From positions 6,873,609-6,937,608 of the forward strand of contig JAGGNK010008337.1 of assembly GCA_017590115.1 (NCBI GenBank): 64,000 nucleotides of DNA, read 5' to 3'. The DNA is from Montifringilla adamsi (taxonomy: Eukaryota > Chordata > Aves > Passeriformes > Passeridae). Every line of letters starts with the position of its first letter. Within the stretch, counting starts at the first letter, position 1. Below are positions 48,749 to 58,994 of the stretch, one piece after another. The notes under the pieces were generated by a model, which worked only from the letters and a program-made list of their open reading frames with translations, was not told where the DNA came from and made no database searches. The position numbers and the translations under genes were made by a program.

Positions 48749-51685
48749 AGCCTTGCTGATGGTGGCAGCACCATTATCTTTTTTCTATTAAGGTAGTGGA
48801 AGACAGTGCAGGGATCATGCTTAGACCTCACTGAAGGCCAGAGGATTTCATTTATGACCAAAATATCTGAATACCAAGGGGAACAGAGGGGCAGGCTGAC
48901 CCTCAGGTGCTGAAGCCTTGCTGTGCCTACCAGGGCTTGATGAAGTCACCTGCAAGACTGTACCTCTGGGGGAGATAAAGTGACTTAAAGCTACTCTTGG
49001 GCAACAGTAGTACAGAAATATGTGCACATCTTAGGGATCACAGAGTTAATGTAGTGCTGTGAGAATTTTTGGCAGGCTAGTAAAATTTTGAATTAAAAAT
49101 ATCCCTCTAATCATGATCTTTGAAATAAAAGCTTGTATGAAGCTACCAATCTTGTTCAATGGAGATACATGACAAAATTTTAAAAACTCTGACCATTTTT
49201 GCCCATATAAGATAGTTCAGGTTCCATGACCTTTCTTCCCTTGTAGATGCCAAACCAATGAAGATTCATGAAATGTGAATGCCCATTATTTTTTTCAAAC
49301 CTTAGTTTTAATGATTTTGATTTATCTACATATTTTCAGTACATCTCTAGTTTTACAGAAACAACATCTGACTTTCCAGCCTGCAGCAAGAAACCTGAAA
49401 TTGTTGTGACACACAGTAATTTAGCTTTAAGCAACAACCACTTGGTATAAGCTGATGTTTTAAGGTACGGTAAAAGAATATGGATAAGAAACCCACAGAT
49501 AATAAATATTTTCATATTGCTCTCTAATCCTGTTCTGGGAAAAAATAATGTGTTTTCCACTTAGCAAAGCTGGCAGTTGAAAAACTTAAGAATGGAGATT
49601 TTTGGCACAATGACAATTTCATGACTCTTCATGGTTTCGGGAGGTTTTTCCCTATTCCTGATTATCACCAGAGGTACTACAGTAAACAGAAATTTTTTGC
49701 CTAATAATTGCTAACACATATTTTCTAAACCTCTTCCATAACTTTCTTGCTTTTTAAACCCAGCATCATTTAACACTAAACATCTAAATCTTAAAATGAA
49801 CTGTCTGAAACAACCAATGCTGGTTGTTCCTCACAGCTGGTATAAATATGAGCAATATAAATAGGTGAACATTCTTGAAGTAACAAAACATTAAGCTGTA
49901 CAACTGAAATGCAGATTGTCTCTTTCAGAGTATTTTAAATATGAGTTTTAAATGAAGTAATGGATAAAAGATGAGAAATGGTGCTAAAGGCTCTGTAAGG
50001 TAGAAATTTGTAGACTTCTAATGCAGTCAGGCTCTTTAGTATGTTTGATATGGTTTTTGAAGAAGATCAGGCCAAAATTTTGATATTATTCCTTACATTG
50101 CCATCCTGTCTTCAGGTATGGGTGTGTATAGATATCATGTATGGATGAACAACCCAACTCAAAGAAGCAGTGCATTTGTCAAATTGCCAAAAAGTGTTTC
50201 ATCATCCTTATGTTCTACCACTTTCCTTGTGTTTGATCAATAATGCTTAGGCTGACATCTGCCAAATGCCAGTGACCCCACCACACAAATGAAATGAGCT
50301 TTGCTCCTGTTTCTGTGCATTGTGATAACACGAGCCAGACTGCAGCCAGCTGTTATGAGACCCCTGGTTCAGGTGCTCAGGTGAAGCCTTATACAAGTCT
50401 CTCATATGAGATTAAATGTCAAACTAGATTGTATATTACATGTCCATAACTTGGCACAAGCTTTCTGCACTGCAGGGCTGGGAAGGGCTTAGTATCTACT
50501 CCAGAACAAGGAAAAATTAAGTTCTCTGGTACTTTCTTAAGGAAAGTTAGACAGCTACTACTTGCTCTCTTTCACCTCTGACATTTGACTCCTGGCTGTC
50601 TGGCTGCCCTAAGCTCTCTTTCCCTTTCCTCCTGAGCTGTGAGTTCACATGAAGCTTGCTTCCCCTGTGTGGTATCTGTTGTCTTTATCATGAGAAGAGT
50701 GTGAGATACCTTCCTTGCTTTGGGGCAAGACAGGAATGTTCTTGGGCTCTGCAGCCACAGCCAGCCAGTTCCAATCTCCAATTTTCCCTCACTTTGTCAT
50801 GACAAGTAAACACTGATGATTGCTCAGCTAGTCTCTAGGTAAGATACAAACTCTTCTGCTTGTCTCCTTTCACCTGGTCTCCTTTCTGGGATCCTGAGTA
50901 TCAGAGGAAGAATAACAGCTTGCCTTGTGACAGTTCAAAATGTGTGTTTCTTCCTGAGCAGTCAAATGCCCCTGCTAATGAAATCTCCACAGCCCATAGC
51001 CATGTACACACTGAAACTGACCGCAAGCGTATTAAAACTTCTGCTCATCTTAATTTGGCAATTCCAGGATCAGGACTGCTTCTTTTTAAGACTTACAAGT
51101 CTCAAAATTTAAATTTCATAAGGGAAATTAGAATGAAAATTAAAGAAAACATAGTAAAATGTTCCAGCAGTAGTGGAAAGAGTAGTTAGCAATGCTGTGA
51201 TTGCAAGCCAAATTTAAAAGTGAGTGTGAGTAAGAGGCAATGAAAATTGAAGACCATTGTTACATTTATCTTAGACAGCTACAGCAATTACTGTGGTGCC
51301 TTTAATACTGGCAAAGAATACCAGTGCCTTTTTCAGCTAGTTAAAAGGAACCACAACAGTGAGGAACTACTGATGCAGTGCACTCACAGAAAATTTGCAT
51401 TTTGAAAGGTGTAGCAAAGGCCAAATAGACTGGAATTTTATTTAATAACAAAAGTTTTTCCTGATTATTTAGGAAGTCTCCCTCAAGTGAGATATTTTTA
51501 TTCTTATTAAAAATAAAATATTTATTATTTTATTTACCTTTGAAAGACATGATGTGTGTCACCTGACCAAAAATTGTCATAAATGCCTATTTCCCCTGTG
51601 TACTTTCGTGCATTTAGTTCAGTCACCCTCAGCCTGAGTGTTTAGAACAGGAATTCTATTCAGACCTGAATTCTATTCAAACCAG
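48749..51685. other. Unique sequence, no gene seen
   Basis: No supported gene or element. An open frame at 50860-51189 (109 codons, plus) is unrecognised and overlaps another open frame in a different phase. Confidence 0.55.
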
Positions 51686-52110
51686 TCACAGAAGCATAGG
51701 ATCATGAAATGGTTTGGATTGGAAGGGACCATAACCCCCTGTTACAAGCAGGGACACCTCCCTTTAGAGGAGGGTGCTGGCCATCCAACCTGGCCTTGAA
51801 CACTTCCAGAGATGGGTCATCCCCAGCTTCTCTGGGCAACTGTTCCAGTGCCTCATCACCCTCACAGTTACTATTTTTTGCTAACATCCAATCTAAATCT
51901 CTCCTCTTTTAGGTTAAAACTGTTCCCCCTTCTCCTATTGCTATCTGCTCCTGTAAAAAGTCACTCTCCCTCCTTTTTATAAGCCCCTTTAGTAGTGGAA
52001 GGCTGTTAATAAAATCTCCCTGGAGCTTCCTCTTCTCCAGGCTGAACATCCCCAGCTCTCTCAGCCTGTCTTCACAGGAGGGATGTTTCAGCCTAAGCAT
52101 CTTGGTGGCT
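51686..52110 (-). mobile_element. CR1 LINE 3' fragment, about 425 bp
   Basis: The longest CR1 fragment in the window. The plus strand shows ATAGGATCATGAAATGG, CAACCTGGCCTTGAACACTT, TGTTCCAGTGCCTCATC, TCTCCTCTTTTAGG, TCCTCTTCTCCAGGCTGAAC and CTCTCAGCCTGTCTTC in CR1 order, reverse-complemented. Frames along it are broken. Confidence 0.96.
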
Positions 52111-52740
52111 CATATGGAAGGACTAGAGACTAAACCTTCCTGAGACTGACCATGTGCACCCCACATTACATGAGTATTTGATGGAGCTCAGGATTAATAC
52201 TGGTCATGTGGATGGGAGTTATCTATGAGGTTTTCAAGAAATAAGGAAAAGCAAGAGAAATTGCTGCTGGGTAAATAGCAGTTGTAACTAGACTTAAATG
52301 GTGAAGAGAAATTGAACCTAAATTTGGGCCACAGTTTTATGCTTGTAAATATTAGATCTGTGCATTACTGAATCAAATAGAAGTACAGATTTTATCTGAT
52401 CTGGTGTAGATGTATGATCAAATAACCTGAAGCATGTGATATGGAGCTTGTGATAGCTTCAGTTATTAGGAATGAAGATGGAAAGACAAAGATAATTCCT
52501 AATACATGGTTTACCCTCTGTGGCACTATCAATCTACCAAAACAACTTTTTGACTAGTGTGATTTTGTAGATTAAATTTCTTTCAGTCAGTCTTTGCATC
52601 ATGGAGTTGGAGACTTTCATAACTTAATGTTGGATATTCAAAAGTGGGGCTTCCTTTATTATTTATCCCACAGATCTTTGGGATCTGTCTACCCAAACTT
52701 ACTGTCATGTGGGTCCTGTTACAGGGTTGCCTGGTCTACA
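52111..52740. other. Unique sequence between two CR1 fragments
   Basis: No gene or repeat recognised. It separates a minus-strand and a plus-strand CR1 copy whose 5'-truncated ends face each other. Confidence 0.6.
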
Positions 52741-53047
52741 GCTTCCACAGAAGAGGAAGCAGAACAGCCAGCACTTGTCTCTTCCCTCAGGTCACCAGTG
52801 CCAGGGAATGACATGAAATTGTGTCATGGGAGGTTTATATTAGATATTAGAAAAAAGTTCTTCACAGAGAGGGTGGTTGAGCACTGGAACAGGTTCCCCA
52901 GGAAAGTGGCCAAAGCACCAAGCCTGACACAGTTCAAGAAGCATTTGGACAACACTCTCACATGGCATGATTTTGGGATGGTCCTGTGCAGGGCTAAGAG
53001 TTGGACTTGATGATCCTTGTGGGTCCTTTCCAGCTCAGGATATTCTA
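52741..53047 (+). mobile_element. CR1 LINE 3' fragment, plus strand, about 305 bp
   Basis: Sense CR1 3' region: TTCTTCACAGAGAGGGTGG, GAGCACTGGAACAGGTTCCC, TTGGACTTGATGATCCTTG, TGGGTCCTTTCCAGCTCAGG and a final ATATTCTA tail remnant. A 138-codon open frame runs through it but is simply element plus flank. The upstream limit is uncertain by a few tens of bases. Confidence 0.93.
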
Positions 53048-54130
53048 GTAGTCAAATTTACTTTAATTTTTGATCCCTCATTACTGGTATTATTTTGGTT
53101 TGTATCAGCTGAATCAGATTGTCTTGCTAGAATGCCAACATTGGGTCAGTAGCAGAAATGCTTTAAATCTATTTTTATTTGTCTGGCAAAGGAGAAAAGC
53201 AGTCCTTCAGAAGCTAGGGAAATCCACTTAGTACCCTATGAAAGTATACTTCAGTATGCTGAAGTCAAGCACTGAAAATCATAGACAGGGAAATCAGAAG
53301 AGAATAGTAGGTACACAAAAATAAATCCACTTAGTACCCTATGAAAGTATACTTCAGTATGCTGAAGTCAGGCACTGAAAATCAGACAGGGAAATCAGGA
53401 GAGAATAGTAGGTACACAAAAATGTCTATATTTTCAGAAAGACTGATGAAATTATAAGTTTCACAAGCTAACGTGAGTAATCTGCATGTTTTTAAGCACT
53501 TCACTTATGTCCACAGCTTAAACAGAGGAATCTTTAGTACTTCTAAAATATGGAATTGGCAGCTAAGTTGCAGAAAATAGAAATAAAATTTGTTGCCCTT
53601 GTTAATGTTGTTATTAAATATCCTTGTCTCTTTGCCTATCCGTTCTTAAACCACACTAAGCAGAGCTCAGAGTTATACAGTCATGGTTGAATGCCCTTTC
53701 TCTCTTGCATACATTTAATGCTCAGACTTTGCTTCTTGGTGAGCTGTATGTCATGTTTGCTCGTCTCTGTGTGACAGCACTAAAGTAACATGAATATTTA
53801 TCAGGTTGATGGTAATTATATTAGAAATCAGGATCGTTAAATTAAATTTAAAAAACTAATCAGTCCTTAGTACCATGATAATTTTATGTAAAGTCAACTT
53901 CTTTTATCTTTTAAAATGTTCTTCTTCATATGCTCATGGTTATTGAAATTGTCTATTGTTCTGCATCATATTTTGGCCAAGGAATTTTCCAAGGGTTCTA
54001 TGAGCCTACATCCAAATATTATTTTGCATTACTTTATTACTAATATACAAACTTGTATTTTAATTTTATTGGCAAATATCAAACCATTATACTGAGGGCA
54101 TCAGAGCTGCCAATACATGAATATATCTCA
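53048..54130. other. Unique sequence with one tandem duplication
   Basis: No gene seen; it contains the 103-bp tandem duplication at 53220-53423. Confidence 0.6.
53220..53423. repeat. Tandem duplication, 103-bp unit, two copies
   Basis: Copy 1 is 53220-53322 and copy 2 is 53323-53423. They differ by two substitutions and a 2-bp deletion (ATCATAGACAG against ATCAGACAG). Each copy contains the hairpin ACTTCAGTATGCTGAAGT with 7-bp perfect arms and a 4-nt loop. Confidence 0.97.
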
Positions 54131-54186
54131 ATATCATGGAATGATTTTGGTTAGAAAGGACCTTAAAGATTATCTAATTTCATACT
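54131..54186 (-). mobile_element. CR1 LINE 3' terminus (short)
   Basis: The plus strand reads ATATCATGGAATGATTTTGG, then GAAAGGACCTTAAAGATTA and TCTAATTTCATAC, the reverse-complemented CR1 3' end. Similarity is lost after about 55 bp. Confidence 0.85.
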
Positions 54187-54381
54187 GCCTCCATATATCC
54201 ATCCTGATGCATAAAGGAGTAAACCACCCGTCTGGGCAGTTGAAGATGCCTGTTCTTTCAATTCCTGGGGACAGGCATAGCACAGGAGCTGCAGGTGGAA
54301 GGGTGGGACCCACCTCAATTCTGTACATGTCTTCACAGTCTCATTTGACATCAGTTCTTAAAAAAAACCTCAAACAAAAGC

Positions 54382-54398
54382 TTTTTTTTTTTTTTTTT
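54382..54398. repeat. Poly-T run (17 T)
   Basis: Pure T homopolymer. It lies about 200 bp from a CR1 terminus and is not obviously part of it. Confidence 0.9.
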
Positions 54399-54647
54399 AA
54401 TTCAACCGTGTGTGTATTTTAGTGTATCTGTCATCTCTAAGTTCACATTAAGAGGTGCTGGTTCTAGCAAAACGTAAGTGTAGAAACCACAAACACACAA
54501 ATAATCAGGGTGCAATGGTAGACACAGACTGTGCATTGCAGAGTCCACAGCAAACATTTGCTGGCATGGCACGTAAGTTGTCCAGGATGGCATATGTTGA
54601 GTAGGATGAAGAAAACCTGTTCATTTTTAAAACCAGCCCTACCTGGG

Positions 54648-54675
54648 TTTTATTTTATTTTACTTTATTTTATTA
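54648..54675. repeat. TTTTA pentanucleotide repeat
   Basis: About five units of TTTTA with one interruption (TTTAC). Confidence 0.9.
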
Positions 54676-55978
54676 GCAGAGGAGAGCATGCTTCTGTTCT
54701 GAACCAGGCACAAGCCATTTTGTTCTTTATCTGATAATTGCCCTGTATGGTTTCCATGATTAATGCTAACCTGCAGTCCTGTACTGTGAGAGATAGCATC
54801 GCCTTCAGATTCTGAGTCCCACTGAATGCTTGAGGTTCTGCTTTCTAATAACTGGAAAAGCAGGAAGCATTGTTTGACTATAACCCAGGCATTTTTCAAA
54901 ATATGGAAATAATTGGAAATGACTATTCTAAGTGGCAGTCCAATACTTGATGCTAAGGTGTAAGACCCAAAGATTCAGAATAAGACACACAGATTAGTTC
55001 TTACCTTCATTTGGTAACTGGTTTATGGGTTCATTTACATTTTAGCTTGTGTGCTTGTCTATGATAGAGTTTCGTATTGCTCTGTGAAGCTGTAAACCAC
55101 TTTTCTGTTATTCTGTTGTTTACACTCAGGACCTTACAAAACTTTTCATGGCCTTTAACATAGATGACATTGCCGGGGATTCATTACATGGCTGTCTAAG
55201 TACTTTCTTTTTACATCAAAATGATTTATACATTCTGTACCTTTCCCATTTCCTCTTTGGAGAATGCCAGAAAAGTAAGGCCAGTGAAGCAATTGCTATG
55301 ATTGATACTATGATTTTGAAGACAGATGGGAATTATTTAATGCTGGGGGACTTTCCAATTAGCTCTCTATCCTACCTGTGTTTGGAATTATCAGTTAATT
55401 TTGTGTGCAGGGTTAGCTCAGCAGCTCCTGTCATGGGCACGCTCTAGCAGCACCGAGAACTGAGAGGCTAATATCAAATAAATTTTGGCTGAATATGATA
55501 TCACCTGGGCTGGAATAGTTTTCCAGGTACTTATTCGGGAGTGATCCTTAGTATTGAAGATATTTGACATCACTATGGGGCCACTGCCCTTGAGGAAATT
55601 TTTCCAAAGTCAAGCCATGTAGGAGTGACCGTCTTTTAATTACTTGGTTTTCCATTGCTGATGAAGGGAAGCAAAGCTAAATGTGATTGATATTCTATTC
55701 TTACTGCTCTACTCTGAAATTTAGCAAATAGAGGTGAACCACAGAGAAGTGGAGGTTATAATGGCTGGTAAGTGGTCAGAGACTCTCTTGAGACACTGGG
55801 TTTTTGCAAGGCAGAACTCTGACACCCAGAGTATAGAGCATAGAAAATCCTGACATATTGCAGGAAGTGTGATTTGGGCAGCAGCTCCTGAAATTGCCAT
55901 TTTAACAAATGTGTTGGGTGATGACTCTGACACTAGAACTTCATTGTCTGCTTTTTAAGAAGAGGAGTAAGACTGTTT

Positions 55979-56169
55979 TAAGTGAATGCTGGAAATCTGT
56001 AACAAAAGTCTGTGCAGGCAATTATGAATATTAGTCACTGTAAACAGGACACACAAGGTTTTCTCTCTGATAATTACCCAATACATGGCACTGTTTCCCA
56101 CATAAGTGAATGCTGGAAATCTGTAACAAAAGTCTGTGCAGGCAATTATGAATTGGCACTGTTTCCCAC
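55979..56169. repeat. Tandem duplication of a 124-bp unit with an internal 56-bp deletion in copy 2
   Basis: A 51-bp block at 55979-56029 recurs exactly at 56103-56153. A 16-bp block TGGCACTGTTTCCCAC at 56086-56101 recurs at 56154-56169. In the second copy the two blocks are directly joined, so the 56 bp between them (56030-56085) is missing. Confidence 0.95.
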
Positions 56170-57150
56170 TCTCCAGCTCCACCTGATTGAGCTTTAAGTC
56201 ACCTGAAAAGAGCATCCAGTTTTAAGAACCCATCTCCTTGAAACTGTGGAAATACACTGAACTTTGCAAGAACCCAAGTGATAGGGCTTTACTGGGAGTC
56301 TCTAGACTGCTGTGCTGGTTTTGTGGCATTCCTCTCTGCTAAAAAGCTTAGATTGCACTGCGTGATCAGTATTATCTCCCTCATTCAGGTTTACAGTGGC
56401 AGAGACAGTAGTTTGAGTAAAACATTTTCCTAAAACCACCCTTTCCTGTGGACCGTATTTATCAACAGTGGGTTTGTTTGCACATGACACACATTTCTTT
56501 TAATACCGGGAAGAATGTGACCCACTCCTACACCTGTTTGAGGGGTGAAACCACTATTCATTGGGAACAATGTAATTCAATGCAAGAGGTATTTCTATTT
56601 TTTGGGCTAAATAATAGCGATTATTGTTTCACTGCTGCATTGCCATTCTGAAAAAAGACATTTGCCTTTTGCATTATCAGAGAATTATGAACACCACCAA
56701 TAAATTCTTTCTTTGTCTGCTGTAGGCAATATGTGATTTATATGTATATGTATATTGTGAGAATTAGTTATATTTTATTACTTCCTACCAATCAGAGTGA
56801 AAAGACTGACAGGTAACATGCAAAGGAATTTATCAGTTTATTTACCTATTTATTTATTTATCAGTAAATTTATCAATTTATTTATTTTTTACATTCAATT
56901 TGCTGCTTTCCTTTATTTTATTAGTGCATAATAATATTAAATCATTAAATTCTCATTACTGAGGAGATAGAAATTAGTGAAAAATCTCACATTCCTTTAA
57001 GGAAAAGGAAGAATAAGGAATATGTGAGTCTAGAAATCCCAGGGAAGTAAATTCCTTAAAAAAGAATGCTTCTGCAGTTCTAATGACTAAGCTTATCAAA
57101 TGTCATCTACACTGCATAGGTATTCTAGATTAATTATTTTTTACCAATTC
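56170..57150. other. Unique sequence, no gene seen
   Basis: AT-rich. TTTA-rich low complexity lies at 56828-56890. No recognisable gene. Confidence 0.6.
56828..56890. repeat. TTTA-rich imperfect microsatellite
   Basis: Interrupted TTTA and ATTT units over about 60 bp. Confidence 0.85.
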
Positions 57151-57314
57151 TTTTTTTTTTTTCCTTGCAAATATTCAGTTTTCTTTTGTTCAGCTAATCA
57201 GGTATCAAGTACCTGCCCATTGTTATCTCCTTTTTTTTTTTTTTTTCCTTGCAAATATTCATTTTTCTTTTGTTCAGCTAATCAGGTAACAAGTACCTGC
57301 CCATTGTTATCTCC
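57151..57314. repeat. Tandem duplication, 68-bp unit plus T run, two copies
   Basis: Copy 1 is 57151-57230 (12 T then 68 bp) and copy 2 is 57231-57314 (16 T then 68 bp). The 68-bp parts match at 66 positions. Most of the length difference is in the T run, as expected for slippage. Confidence 0.97.
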
Positions 57315-58936
57315 ATGTTAACTTGAATGTTGCACTGTAATTGGACTCTTTCTTTAACCTTCTCTAACAAGGAACTTATGTGAATTGAAAATCTCTAATA
57401 TCATCATAATCCTTTACTTATCTTTCTTTGCTTAGGAGGTAAAATACCCATTCAGCTTGACTCACCTGGAAGATTTATAGAATATTAGTACCCTGAAATT
57501 TCCCTTGGTTTATGCAGCTGCATTCAACTTATCTGACTGTCCAACCATTGTTATGCTGCTCTATCTCTGCTGTTGCTAGAATTTAAATTCAAAAACACTT
57601 TGCAGCAGGGATTGCAGGCCCACTCCAATGGGAGTGATGTCAGCAGCTTCTGTAGGTCAGGGTTTACTTCCTAACCTTTGCTGTGCTCTTGAATCAGTGA
57701 TGGACACTGTGATCTCAATAACCCTGCACCAATTTGTAGAATTGTCTAGGCTTCTGGTGTACATGTATAGTCATGCCTGCCACGCTGATTTGAGGACACC
57801 TGCCCTGTAATAGTAAATGCAGTCTCTGATTGACTTGGGTTTGGCAGAAATTGCTTAAAAAGCTTTCTTCTTATGCTGCTTATTATAAAAAGACTTAGAA
57901 TGTGGAGGGTTCCTGACATTCATCCTGCATTCAGTGTATCTTATACCTAGATTTCATTTTCACATGTCTAGAGATAACCTGCCTTCATGGCGATTTAAAA
58001 TAAATCACAGAGGGGAAAAAAATGGGTCTTGTGCTTTCATTTTTATTAGTTCAGCTCTGGAGTCTGAGAGAGATTTTCTTTCTTGCACTGCATTGTGATT
58101 AAGACAGGATATCATCCACTGTTTAGGTAGTTGCTTAATGATTATTCTTAAAACTATAGATAATGCCATCAGGTTTGCAGAACACCTCCTCACCTTCCAC
58201 AACACTGAATTGTGTTTACTCCTAAAAGTCCTTCCTGTTTCTTCAGCTCCCAGGGCTCAAGACCAGTGTAAACCAGACTGAAACCTTTGCAAAATACAAT
58301 TTTTAAGCCCATGCAGCTAGATTGTTTCTCTCTCCTTTTTATTTGTCAGCACTCTCCCCATATGACTTTGGGTTAGTGGAGACAATCAGGCAGTAAACTC
58401 AGGGCCTTTTTTTTCCATTATCGGTCTGTCTCCAACTGTTTGGCCAGAATCTAGCTGTTGAATTGCCCTCTAGAGCTTTAATTTATTTTGACAATATAGG
58501 TTCAGAGACCTGTGTCTCTTGTCTCTTAGCTGTTGGGGAGAGAGGAGGAACACAGCCAAGTTGTCCTCTGGTGCTGAAGAGCTTCCTGTGCCTTTCACAG
58601 ACCCTTACCAAGGGTCCAAGGTGTATTCTTTACAGGGGTGATGTCAGGTACAAAATTCTGACTTAAAGAGAATCAGATTTAAGTAGGCAAAATTCTTTTA
58701 AAGCCCCTTAGGACTTTTAATTTTAGCATTATTATGGTAGGTAAACTGTTAATGTGTTGTAGGCAATTACATTCTGGCTATTTAAAATGTGATTATCACA
58801 GAATCTGATTCTGCTACAGAAAATCATCTTATTTGAGTCCCCCCAATGAATGTTCAAAGTCTTTCTTGTAACAAATCCTTTTTCTGGCATGTTGTTTTAA
58901 TATGACAGTCAAGCATTATAAACCTATTCCCATCAG
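57315..58936. other. Unique sequence, no gene seen
   Basis: No recognisable gene or interspersed repeat. Confidence 0.6.
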
Positions 58937-58994
58937 ATCCTGTTCAGTTTCTCTCTGTTTGCACCATCCTGTTCATTTTCTCTCTGTTTGCACC
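58937..58994. repeat. 29-bp tandem duplication, two copies
   Basis: Copies at 58937-58965 and 58966-58994 differ by one substitution (TTCAG against TTCAT). Both begin ATCCTGTTCA and end GTTTGCACC. Confidence 0.95.

Larger units (their letters stand above)
54187..55978. other. Unique sequence, no gene seen
   Basis: Simple repeats at 54382-54398 (17 T) and 54648-54675 (TTTTA repeat). No recognisable gene. Confidence 0.6.

Noticed and set aside
52594..53010. 138-codon plus-strand open frame with an FTERVVEHWNRFP-like segment
   Set aside because: It is the 3' region of a plus-strand CR1 fragment read as protein, plus upstream flank; such motifs recur in any CR1 3' end.
53220..58994. Short repeats as a CRISPR-like array
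   Set aside because: Each is a two-copy tandem with no spacers, and the sequence is vertebrate.
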